Both the position numbers and the translations under genes were made by a program. Shown piece by piece: positions 7,200 through 13,456 of a stretch of DNA of 13,615 nt (positions are counted from its first letter, which is position 1; the number at the start of each line of letters is the position of its first letter). Where the stretch lies: NCBI GenBank assembly GCA_964396845.1, contig CAYNGH010000090.1, forward strand, positions 1-13,615. The letters are read 5' to 3'. The notes under the pieces were generated by a model that was not told the origin of the DNA, searched no databases, and saw only the letters and a list, made by a program, of their open reading frames with translations. This DNA comes from CAYNGH01 sp964396845. Its GTDB lineage: Bacteria > Vulcanimicrobiota > JAJTBE01 > CAYNGH01.

Positions 7200-8238
7200 T
7201 GTCGGTTTCCCCCTTGATTGTTGCAATTGCACGGGTCATATCGATGTCGGCGATGCAGTATTCCATACATCTTCCACATCCAGTACACCCGTTGGTGCCA
7301 AATTGTTCCTGCCAGTAAGCCAACTTGTGATATATCCGCCATTTCAGTCGGGCACCCCGATCCTGGCGGAAATTCTCGCCCATGGCCACCTCGGCAAAAT
7401 CGATGAGCTGGCAGGAGTCCCACATCCGGATTCTCTGGCCCTCACGGGTATTCCACCGGTTGAAATCTTCCACGTGATAACAGAAACAGGTGGGACAGAC
7501 CAGAGTGCAGGTGCCGCAGGAAACACATTTACTGGTTTCCACATCCCAAGCATCGTGATTATAGTTGTCTTCGAGAAACTGGGGCAGATGTGGAGCATCA
7601 CTGATGAGCTTCTGGACTTTTTCCCCGGAATCAGCCACTGCCATATACTTGTTTTCCAGGTGATCTTCATCGGCAGGGGAGAAGAAATCATGCTGAACCA
7701 GGAGGCTCCCTTCAAGACTTCCCACCTGGATGAAATAACTGTCGCCGATGTCAGTCATCAGGAGATCATATCCGTCCTGATCCATGGTGGGCCCGCATTC
7801 GTTCCAAGACAGGCAGAAGCACTTATCATCAGGCACAGTGCAGGTGATGGCGACAATTATGACATTCTTTCTGCGGTTCCAGTAGTATGGATCCGGAATG
7901 TCCCCGCCGAAAACCTTGTCGTAAACACCAATTGCCCTGGCATCACATGGATGAACCCCGAGAACTACTGTTTTTTTATCGATGACAGGCAATTCCCAAC
8001 CGGTTTCTTCTTCTTCCCGGTCATAGCTGTGAAGCACTTCTCTGGGAGGGTGAATATATTTCTTTGGAGGGATGACAGTTCGGGTATATTCCAGGGCAAG
8101 TTCGCCGGCATCGTTGATCTCCTGAAAGTTATATTCTTTGTTTCCCTTTACAGGGCCACAGACCATATAACCAGACTTGAGGGCTTCAACCCAGTCAGCA
8201 AGCCTGGATTTTTCGAGGATTACTGCTTCTCTTTCCAT
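7192..8238 (-). CDS. hyhB: Hydrogenase beta subunit, 2x[4Fe-4S] ferredoxin-like protein
   Basis: Electron-transfer subunit linking the flavin subunit to the rest of the soluble hydrogenase (Pyrococcus hydB equivalent). In the 348-residue protein an N-terminal region contains the family's VVLGVHPCDARAI segment (91-103). Two [4Fe-4S] binding motifs follow: CVSCGTCTLVC (Cys238, Cys241, Cys244, Cys248) and CTGCGRCMEYC (Cys318, Cys321, Cys324, Cys328). No membrane segment is present. The start is ATG 8238-8236, with AAGGA about 11 bases upstream. It is the first gene of the four-gene operon, the same beta-gamma-delta-alpha order as archaeal sulfhydrogenase operons. The long plus-strand reading frame across this gene is its shadow. 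Confidence 0.93.
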   Translation of the reverse strand: MEREAVILEKSRLADWVEALKSGYMVCGPVKGNKEYNFQEINDAGELALEYTRTVIPPKKYIHPPREVLHSYDREEEETGWELPVIDKKTVVLGVHPCDARAIGVYDKVFGGDIPDPYYWNRRKNVIIVAITCTVPDDKCFCLSWNECGPTMDQDGYDLLMTDIGDSYFIQVGSLEGSLLVQHDFFSPADEDHLENKYMAVADSGEKVQKLISDAPHLPQFLEDNYNHDAWDVETSKCVSCGTCTLVCPTCFCYHVEDFNRWNTREGQRIRMWDSCQLIDFAEVAMGENFRQDRGARLKWRIYHKLAYWQEQFGTNGCTGCGRCMEYCIADIDMTRAIATIKGETDNE

Positions 8239-8316
8239 CAGTCAACCATTCCTTTTTGTTATTGGCAAAGGGTGAAAACTATGGTTTCAATGCAACGGGC
8301 CTGCCAACCCCCTGCC

Positions 8317-8337
8317 GGAAATTATTAAAATAACTTT
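8317..8337. repeat. Imperfect AT-rich inverted repeat in hydrogenase leader
   Basis: On the minus strand, GAAAGTTATT and AATAATTTCC flank a TT centre, with 8 of 10 positions able to pair. It sits about 80-100 bases before the hyhB start, downstream of the candidate promoter, where a repressor or leader element could act. There is no match I can name. Confidence 0.3.
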
Positions 8338-8374
8338 CAACATCACTCCCGCTCATCCTTCATCATATGGCGAA

Positions 8375-8403
8375 ATTAATGTCAGGTTGTTTGTCGTTGA
8401 CAA
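8375..8403 (-). promoter_or_regulatory. Candidate promoter of the hydrogenase operon
   Basis: On the minus strand, TTGTCA (8403-8398) is followed after 17 bases by ATTAAT (8380-8375; 4 of 6 matches). It implies a leader of roughly 130 bases. The -35 box lies inside the inverted repeat TTGTC-GTT-GACAA (8391-8403), a possible operator. Confidence 0.4.
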
Positions 8404-8424
8404 TTATTTTATTACCTGGCAGTT

Positions 8425-8438
8425 TATCATGATATAAT
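8425..8438 (+). promoter_or_regulatory. Candidate -10 region of the divergent small gene, with palindrome
   Basis: A perfect TATAAT lies at 8433-8438, about 60 bases before the 8497 start codon. It overlaps the perfect 10-base palindrome TATCATGATA (8425-8434). No good -35 lies at 16-18 bases; TTGACA at 8397-8402 is 30 bases away. This fits either an activator-dependent promoter or a chance match. Confidence 0.35.
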
Positions 8439-8444
8439 AAAGGT

Positions 8445-8457
8445 CACAGGGCCTGTG
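8445..8457. repeat. Perfect palindrome CACAGG-G-CCTGTG (possible operator)
   Basis: Six-base arms around one central G. It falls 6 bases after the TATAAT at 8433-8438, where transcription would begin, which is a typical repressor position. The binding protein is unknown. Confidence 0.4.
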
Positions 8458-8496
8458 CATCAAATATCAGAGTACAAGCATTTCAGGAGTGATAAC

Positions 8497-8934
8497 ATGG
8501 AAAAAGATTCCAGCTTACCCTTCCTTCAGGCATTTCTCATCTGTCGGGATGTCCTGGTCAACAGCCGTGCTCCCAGCGTGATTTCCATCATTGATGTTTT
8601 TAATGAGCTGAGGGTAAACAAATTTCCCGCCCATCTTGGCACTATTTGTCTTGTTGCTCTTTACGGCGGTGCCGTTGGGCAGTTTCATCATCATTTTGAA
8701 GTATGGGAACGGGATGAAATGGTGGGTAAAATCGATCCCATGCCATTTTTTCTTGAAGATATAAATTCATTGTTTCATGGGGTCAGTCATATAGACGGGA
8801 TTTATGCGGAAGAACCCCGACACCTGATATTCAAGGCATTTCTGGAGGGAAAACAGACGGGACAGGTGAGCCTGGGAATTTTCAAACCCCTGGGAATACC
8901 CGGCCCGCCGGAAGCAGGGGAATATAAGAATTAA
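8497..8934 (+). CDS. Conserved hypothetical protein, possibly DUF6941-like
   Basis: A 145-residue protein of unknown function. The N-terminal FLQAFLICRDVLVNSRAPSV followed by ISIIDVFNEL resembles small bacterial proteins of the DUF6941 type, which begin with a similar LICEDV...SIIGIFD pattern; this is from memory and not checked. The remainder looks beta-rich (HHHFEVWERDEMVGKIDPMP, then a C-terminal strand region ending in a Pro/Gly-rich tail). There is no signal peptide or clear membrane helix. The start ATG 8497 has AGGAGT at 8485-8490, six bases upstream; the open frame back to 8455 lacks a better start. It is transcribed divergently from the hydrogenase operon. Its stop codon overlaps that of the convergent RNase H-like/Nudix gene (shared TTAA at 8931-8934). 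Confidence 0.8.
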   Translation: MEKDSSLPFLQAFLICRDVLVNSRAPSVISIIDVFNELRVNKFPAHLGTICLVALYGGAVGQFHHHFEVWERDEMVGKIDPMPFFLEDINSLFHGVSHIDGIYAEEPRHLIFKAFLEGKQTGQVSLGIFKPLGIPGPPEAGEYKN

Positions 8935-9851
8935 CCCAGGGCGTTGAAAATTTGGATTGCCTTGCGGATAATCTCCTTTTCATTGAGGTACGTCACCTGA
9001 CTGTATGCCTCGCCGGGGCTGACCCATCGGACTGCGTCGGCTTCCTGATCCCTCTGGAATTTATTTTCTTCTTCTAAGGGCATCAGGAAAAAATGAACAA
9101 ACTTGTGATAAAAGGTGTTGTTTTCCTTCCAGTAAAAATAATACTGAATCCGATCCAGAAGCATCTCAACCCGGGCCAGGTGACCTGTTTCCTCGGCCAC
9201 TTCTCTTATTGCTGTTTCTTCAGGGGTTTCTCCCTGATCCACTCTTCCCTTGGGGAGTGCCCATACCTGCCTGTCACGCTTGGCAATGATGCATATTTTG
9301 TAATGCTGGCCTTCCCTGCGATAAACTACTCCTCCTGCAGAATGCTGTTGTGCCTGAATGGCTTTTATACCGGGGGCCGGCTCAATCAGAACATCTCCCG
9401 GGGAAGGCATTTTGAGGGTTTCCCGGTTTTCCCGAATGCTTTTTTTGTATTCGGATAATCCCTGCCGGGCAAGATCCTCGGCACCGGTATTGTCCAGAGG
9501 CGGGATCAGTTTCAGCTCATATTTCAGCCCACGATAGCGATCTTCAACAGCATTCTTTAACTGCTTCACTATGGGATCCATCACCTTATAAATTCCCTGG
9601 GCCAGATGAATGAGGTTCTCATCGTGGGAGAGGATCTCCACCGGGGCAATGTTCCGACGGCGAATCTCCCGCAGGGCTTCCATAAAGGTTTTGAAGGCTG
9701 CCTGATATTCATTGCAACGGCCAAGGTGCCGGGAAATTCGGGCCCTGGTTCTTCCTCTGGGGTCCTTTATGATCAGGCCTGCGGATCCTTGCTGTGTCTG
9801 GGGGTCACACAGGGCATGGATAAAAATCTTGAACGGCTTCTTCTTTTTCAT
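8931..9851 (-). CDS. RNase H-like/Nudix hydrolase fusion protein
   Basis: A 306-residue two-domain protein. Residues 170-304 form a Nudix hydrolase: AGGVVYR, then a complete Nudix box G202-x5-E208-x7-R216-E217-x2-E220-E221-x-G223 in GRVDQGETPEETAIREVAEE. Such enzymes cleave nucleoside diphosphates linked to another group, for example Ap4A or oxidised nucleotides; the substrate here is unknown. Residues 7-132 align by eye to the RNase H / reverse-transcriptase-like fold (strand, GSAGLIIKD, LGRCNEYQAAF, VEILSHDENLI, AEDLARQGL). There the usual catalytic aspartates appear as His12, His76 and Glu125, with only Glu48 kept, so nuclease activity is doubtful. The start ATG overlaps the lspA stop by 4 bases (ATGA), so translation is coupled. 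The Nudix call is firm; the RNase H-like call is by eye. Confidence 0.88.
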   Translation of the reverse strand: MKKKKPFKIFIHALCDPQTQQGSAGLIIKDPRGRTRARISRHLGRCNEYQAAFKTFMEALREIRRRNIAPVEILSHDENLIHLAQGIYKVMDPIVKQLKNAVEDRYRGLKYELKLIPPLDNTGAEDLARQGLSEYKKSIRENRETLKMPSPGDVLIEPAPGIKAIQAQQHSAGGVVYRREGQHYKICIIAKRDRQVWALPKGRVDQGETPEETAIREVAEETGHLARVEMLLDRIQYYFYWKENNTFYHKFVHFFLMPLEEENKFQRDQEADAVRWVSPGEAYSQVTYLNEKEIIRKAIQIFNALG

Positions 9852-10432
9852 GTTTCTGGAATCTCAGACCCTCCTTCCCGGGGGAGTCCCATCTTATCCA
9901 TTGTCTGGGAAGGATCATCCTGGGGCTTATCGGATTTGTCAGAGGGGCATTTGAGGGAGGCGTCCCTGTCCCCGGAGGCAGGTTCAGGATTATCCTTGAA
10001 GCTGTCATCTTTCAAGAGAAGAATAATCATCAAGACAGCTCCGACGGTTATGCCGATGTCCGCTACATTGAAGGTGGGCCAGAAGGAAAAATCGATAAAA
10101 TCCACCACAAATCCAAGACGGATCCTGTCGATGAGGTTTCCCATGGTTCCGCCAAGAATAAGCCCCAGTCCCAGCTGGTAAGACCTTTTCAGAGCAAGGA
10201 TCTTGTGGGAAAGGGCCAGCCCGGCTATGGTCAGAAGAGCAGCTGTAAACATCAAAAAGACCCTCTGATCCTTCATGATGCCAAAAGCCCCGCCGGTATT
10301 GGTGGAATAGATAATTCTCAAAAACCCTTCCATAATCTCGATAGGCTCTCCCTGGGAAAACCTTGAGATTATGAATAACTTTGTCAGTTGATCCAGAGCT
10401 ACAGTGATGATGGCGGATAAAAAATAAATCAT
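9848..10432 (-). CDS. lspA: Lipoprotein signal peptidase (signal peptidase II)
   Basis: Membrane aspartyl protease that cuts the signal peptide from prolipoproteins after lipid attachment. The 194-residue protein has four hydrophobic segments (about 1-21, 55-76, 86-105, 122-140). It has the conserved motifs LDQLTK (13-18), STNTGGAFG (43-51), GNLIDR (98-103), the catalytic Asp111 in VVDFID, and FNVAD with catalytic Asp125. The conserved core ends near residue 141; a further 50 or so hydrophilic, charged residues (DDSFKDNPEP...) form a tail not needed for the fold and longer than usual. The ATG at 10432-10430 gives the expected short N-terminus before the first helix; its ribosome binding site is weak. 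It ends in a 4-base overlap with the Nudix fusion gene. Confidence 0.95.
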   Translation of the reverse strand: MIYFLSAIITVALDQLTKLFIISRFSQGEPIEIMEGFLRIIYSTNTGGAFGIMKDQRVFLMFTAALLTIAGLALSHKILALKRSYQLGLGLILGGTMGNLIDRIRLGFVVDFIDFSFWPTFNVADIGITVGAVLMIILLLKDDSFKDNPEPASGDRDASLKCPSDKSDKPQDDPSQTMDKMGLPREGGSEIPET

Positions 10433-10444
10433 TATAAAATCATT

Positions 10445-10461
10445 CCGGTCCTTCGGGCCGG
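10445..10461 (-). other. Hairpin in lspA leader
   Basis: On the minus strand, CCGGCCC and GGACCGG can pair (one mismatch) around a GAA loop in the 61-base gap between the small membrane protein gene and lspA. It covers the only GGA-rich stretch before the lspA start. No T-run follows, so it is not a standard terminator. It could stabilise mRNA or lower lspA translation. Confidence 0.35.
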
Positions 10462-10493
10462 TTGCTGAAAGGCTTTCTCAACTGGCGGTGATG

Positions 10494-10733
10494 TCAGTCG
10501 GATATGGCAGAAACCGCAAGCCGGGCCATCTGGGCCTTGACCCCGGTGACCATTGCCTCCTTGACCACTTTCTGGGTGTCATCGCCCATCTGGTTATAGA
10601 CAAAGTAGAAAAAAACCCCGGCAAGGGCTCCCAGAAGGGCTGCCCCTAATATCTTGTTTGTGGTGTAAGGATTTTCCCGTACACCGGCTTTTTCCGGGGC
10701 TGACGGTTCAATTGTGTTGATTTTCTTTTCCAT
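10494..10733 (-). CDS. Small single-pass membrane protein, unknown function
   Basis: A 79-residue protein: a hydrophilic N-terminus (1-26), one hydrophobic, Gly/Ala-rich helix (about 27-47, KILGAALLGALAGVFFYFVY) and a C-terminal segment rich in Lys, Val and Ala that looks helical and amphipathic. The glycine-containing start of the helix recalls small YtxH-like membrane proteins, but I cannot assign it. The start ATG 10733-10731 has a perfect AGGAGG at 10746-10741, seven bases upstream. A longer frame back to 10883 would overlap prp and lacks a comparable site. It is the probable first gene of a unit with lspA and the Nudix fusion. Confidence 0.75.
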   Translation of the reverse strand: MEKKINTIEPSAPEKAGVRENPYTTNKILGAALLGALAGVFFYFVYNQMGDDTQKVVKEAMVTGVKAQMARLAVSAISD

Positions 10734-10807
10734 GATAATTCCTCCTTGACAAGGATTGTAATGAAGATATTCGATGAACAGACAGTAGATTCCTATTAAA
10801 AGTAATA

Positions 10808-10829
10808 ATCCCCGGCCCGGTCCGGGGAT
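10808..10829 (-). terminator. Probable terminator of rplU-prp
   Basis: On the minus strand an 8-base-pair stem (ATCCCCGG paired with CCGGGGAT around a 6-base loop) starts 4 bases after the prp stop codon. It is followed by the T-rich stretch TATTACTTTTAAT. The hairpin is strong and the T tract imperfect. Confidence 0.6.
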
Positions 10830-10833
10830 ATTG

Positions 10834-11163
10834 TTAAAGATTCTCCTTGACAATAGAAATATGGCCGGGATGCTGAATGCCAATCTCCTCCAGGGTCAGG
10901 ATGGCAGTGGCGAGAATAGCCTGAGCACAGCGGTTGTCAGATTCACTGAGATTATCGGGCATGCATAAATAGAGGTATCCATCATCCTGTTCAATTCCCG
11001 GGGTAATATTCAAATGCCGGGTGCATCCCAGCACTGCTCCCAGAATAACTGCAGATGCCCCGGCGCATGCAACATCATTTCCCCTTGCCGAAAGCCCCGT
11101 ATGCCCTTCGGCTTCAAGAGAAATTATGCTGTCATCTTTCAGGCTTACCTTTACCTTGAGCAT
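10834..11163 (-). CDS. prp: Ribosomal-processing cysteine protease Prp
   Basis: YsxB-type cysteine protease that, in Firmicutes and relatives, removes the N-terminal extension of ribosomal protein L27. The 109-residue protein has the family motif GHTGLSARGNDVACAGASAV, with catalytic His21 and Cys33 and the Asp30 between them. Its gene follows rplU after 3 bases, the standard position. The ATG at 11163-11161 has only AGAGG directly against it; a better AAGGAG lies further up inside rplU, so expression probably relies on coupling to rplU. The usual next gene, rpmA (L27, the substrate), is not present behind it here: a hairpin and an unrelated small gene follow. Confidence 0.93.
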   Translation of the reverse strand: MLKVKVSLKDDSIISLEAEGHTGLSARGNDVACAGASAVILGAVLGCTRHLNITPGIEQDDGYLYLCMPDNLSESDNRCAQAILATAILTLEEIGIQHPGHISIVKENL

Positions 11164-11166
11164 CCT

Positions 11167-11481
11167 CTATGAAACGACAATCTCCTTGACTTTGACCTTT
11201 GTGAAGGCCTGGCGGTGGCCGGTCTTCACCCGAACCCGTTTCTTGGGCTTGTAGCGGAATACTTCGATTTTCTTCCCTTTGCCCTGCTCCAGAATCTCTC
11301 CTGTCACCTTGGCCTTCTTAACATAGGGCTGTCCGATTTTCAGATCACCCATCTTTTCGACGGCGATAATGTTGGTGAATACCACCTCTTCACCGGGTTT
11401 TCCTTCTACCTTTTCGATTTTGATAATCTGATCCGGCTCAACTTTATATTGACTGCCTCCAGCTTTTACAACAGCAAACAC
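11167..11481 (-). CDS. rplU: Large-subunit ribosomal protein bL21
   Basis: Structural protein of the 50S subunit. The 104-residue product starts at FAVVKAGGSQYKV (after the initiator) and ends with the L21 signature region KKRVRVKTGHRQAFTKVKVKEI. The start is GTG at 11481-11479, with AAAGGAG eight bases upstream, giving the normal family length. An ATG at 11502 is in frame but would place the ribosome binding site inside the gene. It is preceded by a good promoter and followed after 3 bases by prp. Confidence 0.97.
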   Translation of the reverse strand: MFAVVKAGGSQYKVEPDQIIKIEKVEGKPGEEVVFTNIIAVEKMGDLKIGQPYVKKAKVTGEILEQGKGKKIEVFRYKPKKRVRVKTGHRQAFTKVKVKEIVVS

Positions 11482-11516
11482 GTTGTGCACTCCTTTCAAC
11501 ATAAAAATGCCAAGTT

Positions 11517-11545
11517 AGTTTAGCACAGCTTTTGTCGGTTGTCAA
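11517..11545 (-). promoter_or_regulatory. Sigma-A promoter of rplU-prp
   Basis: On the minus strand, a perfect TTGACA (11545-11540), a 17-base spacer and TAAACT (11522-11517; 4 of 6 matches) lie about 36 bases before the rplU GTG. Confidence 0.75.
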
Positions 11546-11570
11546 TCAGAAAAGCCATCAGGACAGAGAT

Positions 11571-11597
11571 AAAAAAAAGGCCGGTATGAAACCGGCC
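11571..11597 (-). terminator. Intrinsic terminator of the MCP gene
   Basis: On the minus strand, GGCCGGT and ACCGGCC form a perfect 7-base-pair stem around a 5-base loop, followed directly by eight T residues. It lies 22 bases after the MCP stop codon and separates it from rplU. Confidence 0.9.
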
Positions 11598-11619
11598 AAG
11601 ACAGGGAGAATAGGGTTAC

Positions 11620-13344
11620 CTAAAAGGCGATAAATTCGGCATCCTCTTCTTCGGACAGGACAATGTTCAGGCCTTTCCCGTTTCCATTGCCTCTGTTCTC
11701 ACTCCCCTTGACAACCATGGAGGCAGATGCCTTTCTTCCCATGGAGCCGTTCCCTCCAGAAGAAATCTTGGCTGGCATTGTCGGGGTTGACTGGGTGATG
11801 GTATTTCTCATGACACTTCGGTGACTGTCATTGCCCAGCTTGAAGAAGGATATGACGCTCTGCAGATGCTCTGCAAGCCCTGACATCTCCTCGGCGGTGG
11901 AGGCAAGCTCTTCGGAAGCACTGGCGTTCTGTTGAATTACCTGATCCAGCTGTTGAATGGCCTGGTTGATTTGCTGTGCGCCGGTGGTCTGCTCGTTTGA
12001 AGCTGTGGATATTTCTTCCACCAGCTCTGCAGTTTTCTGGATGTCAGGAACTATCTTCTTGAGGAGTTCTCCTGCCTTTTCCGCTACCTTGATGGAGCTG
12101 GAAGACAGACCGCTGATTTCCGCCGCCGCCACCTGGCTTCGTTCTGCCAGCTTGCGTACCTCCGAGGCAACAACGGCAAATCCCTTTCCATTTTCTCCGG
12201 CCCGGGCTGCCTCAATGGCTGCATTAAGTGCCAGGAGATTGGTCTGGCGGGAAATCTCTTCGATGATGTTAATCTTCTCGGCAATATCTCTCATGGCCTG
12301 AACAGTTTCATGGACTGCCTGGCCTCCATCCCGTGCGTCTTCTGCAGCCTTGATGGAAATCTTCTCGGTCTGAAGGGCATTATCAGCATTCTGGCGGATA
12401 TTTGATGCCATCTCTTCCATGGATGAGGATGCTTCTTCCGCCGAGGCTGCCTGCTCAGTGGCTCCCTGGGAAATTTGCTGGGATGCCCGGGAAAGCTCCA
12501 AGCTGCCGGCGGTGACATTGTCGGTGGATTGCTTTACATTTGTGAAGACTTCTTTGAGCTTCTCCAGCATATTTTTCATAGCCGCCTGCAACTGGCCGGT
12601 TTCATCCTGGGACTGGGATTCAATGTTGGTGGTCAGATCCCCCTCGGCAAGGCGGTTGGATACTCTCACCGCCTCTTCCAGGGGATCCGATATGCGCCGG
12701 GCGATAAAGTATGCCATCAGCAGGACCAATACCACCATAACCATCAGAACTCCCATTATGGCCCCCTGCAGGGCTGCCGCCTGGGCATCCACATCATCAA
12801 CCCATATGCCTGTGCCGATGATCCATCCCCAGGGTCGGAACAGCTTTACATAAGACTCCTTGGGAGCAACCACCTGGGTGTCAGGTTTCCGCCACATGTA
12901 ATCCACATAGCCTTCGCCGTTTTGCTCCGCCACATTCTTCATCTCCACAAACAATGCCTTGCCGTTGGGATCTCTGTTATCAGAGAGGTCAGTGCCGTTC
13001 AACTCTGGGCTGATGGGATGCATTACCATCCTAGGGTGGGAATCATTTATCCAGAAATACTCCCTGCCGTCATATCGGATTTCGCTGATTAGTTTCAGAG
13101 CGTTTTCCTGGGCCTGGGCCTCGGTGAGGCCCCCTTCGCCGATTAACTGATGTTGAGCACTGACGATGCTGTAAACCGACTCCACAAGGTTTTTAACTTT
13201 GTGCTGTTTTTCATCCATCATCCTCTGCTTGAAGAAAGGCATCAGGTAGAGTAGTGTCCCGGACAGAATCAGGACCATGGTGATTACCGTTATGGTCATA
13301 ATCTTAGACATGATTTTCCAGTCCTTGAATTTTTTCATTTTCAT
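11620..13344 (-). CDS. Methyl-accepting chemotaxis protein with single Cache domain
   Basis: Membrane chemoreceptor that signals through CheW/CheA to the flagellar motor. The 574-residue protein has TM1 (about 14-36), a single-Cache sensor region (about 38-190, with the typical DGREYFWIND and MVMHP segments and WGWIIGTGIWVDDV before TM2), TM2 (about 193-214), HAMP (about 215-267) and a long coiled signalling domain. The conserved hairpin tip is EEISRQTNLLALNAAIEAAR (362-381). After the coiled coil a Gly/Ser/Asn-rich linker (about 505-558) leads to an acidic tail ending EFIAF. ATG 13344-13342 was chosen because a perfect AGGAGG lies six bases upstream (13356-13351); earlier in-frame starts would include that site. 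The ligand is unknown; related single-Cache domains often bind small organic acids. Confidence 0.95.
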   Translation of the reverse strand: MKMKKFKDWKIMSKIMTITVITMVLILSGTLLYLMPFFKQRMMDEKQHKVKNLVESVYSIVSAQHQLIGEGGLTEAQAQENALKLISEIRYDGREYFWINDSHPRMVMHPISPELNGTDLSDNRDPNGKALFVEMKNVAEQNGEGYVDYMWRKPDTQVVAPKESYVKLFRPWGWIIGTGIWVDDVDAQAAALQGAIMGVLMVMVVLVLLMAYFIARRISDPLEEAVRVSNRLAEGDLTTNIESQSQDETGQLQAAMKNMLEKLKEVFTNVKQSTDNVTAGSLELSRASQQISQGATEQAASAEEASSSMEEMASNIRQNADNALQTEKISIKAAEDARDGGQAVHETVQAMRDIAEKINIIEEISRQTNLLALNAAIEAARAGENGKGFAVVASEVRKLAERSQVAAAEISGLSSSSIKVAEKAGELLKKIVPDIQKTAELVEEISTASNEQTTGAQQINQAIQQLDQVIQQNASASEELASTAEEMSGLAEHLQSVISFFKLGNDSHRSVMRNTITQSTPTMPAKISSGGNGSMGRKASASMVVKGSENRGNGNGKGLNIVLSEEEDAEFIAF

Positions 13345-13393
13345 TTCGGACCTCCTGAATCTTGTTAGCAAGGGATCTGAATCGACTTCATCC

Positions 13394-13435
13394 GCCGGCG
13401 CAGACCCGGCATGCTGGCACTGCAGATCTGAATGC
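13394..13435 (-). other. Two hairpins in the MCP mRNA leader
   Basis: On the minus strand, GCATT...AGTGC (13435-13417) and GCCGG...CCGGC (13410-13394) can form two adjacent stem-loops, between the candidate sigma-28 promoter and the ribosome binding site. The copies of GATCTGAAT at 13374-13382 and 13425-13433 add to the repeat structure. I compared it with the cyclic-di-GMP-I riboswitch core and found no convincing match. Confidence 0.35.
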
Positions 13436-13456
13436 TTGTTTTCCCCGTCATTGTTT

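Noticed and set aside
4250..8238. F420-non-reducing (Mvh) or F420-reducing (Frh) hydrogenase
   Set aside because: The accompanying FAD/NAD(P) gamma subunit and two-cluster beta subunit in beta-gamma-delta-alpha order define the group 3b NAD(P)-linked type instead.
7186..8328. Plus-strand open frame of 380 codons
   Set aside because: It lies opposite hyhB, whose Fe-S motifs and operon position are unmistakable. The plus-strand translation has no recognisable domain and no good ribosome binding site.
10734..10883. 129-codon version of the small membrane protein
   Set aside because: It would overlap prp and run through the terminator hairpin; ATG 10733 has a perfect AGGAGG.
11482..11502. Upstream ATG start for rplU
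   Set aside because: It would add seven residues not typical of L21 and would place AAAGGAG inside the coding region; the GTG at 11481 fits the family length.
12475..13092. Plus-strand open frame of 205 codons
   Set aside because: Antisense to the MCP gene; composition is typical of a shadow frame.
13345..13450. Cyclic-di-GMP-I riboswitch in the MCP leader
   Set aside because: The leader has a GGGGAAAAC run and two hairpins, but lacks the conserved GCAAAGCC-type core and the GAAA tetraloop/receptor arrangement.
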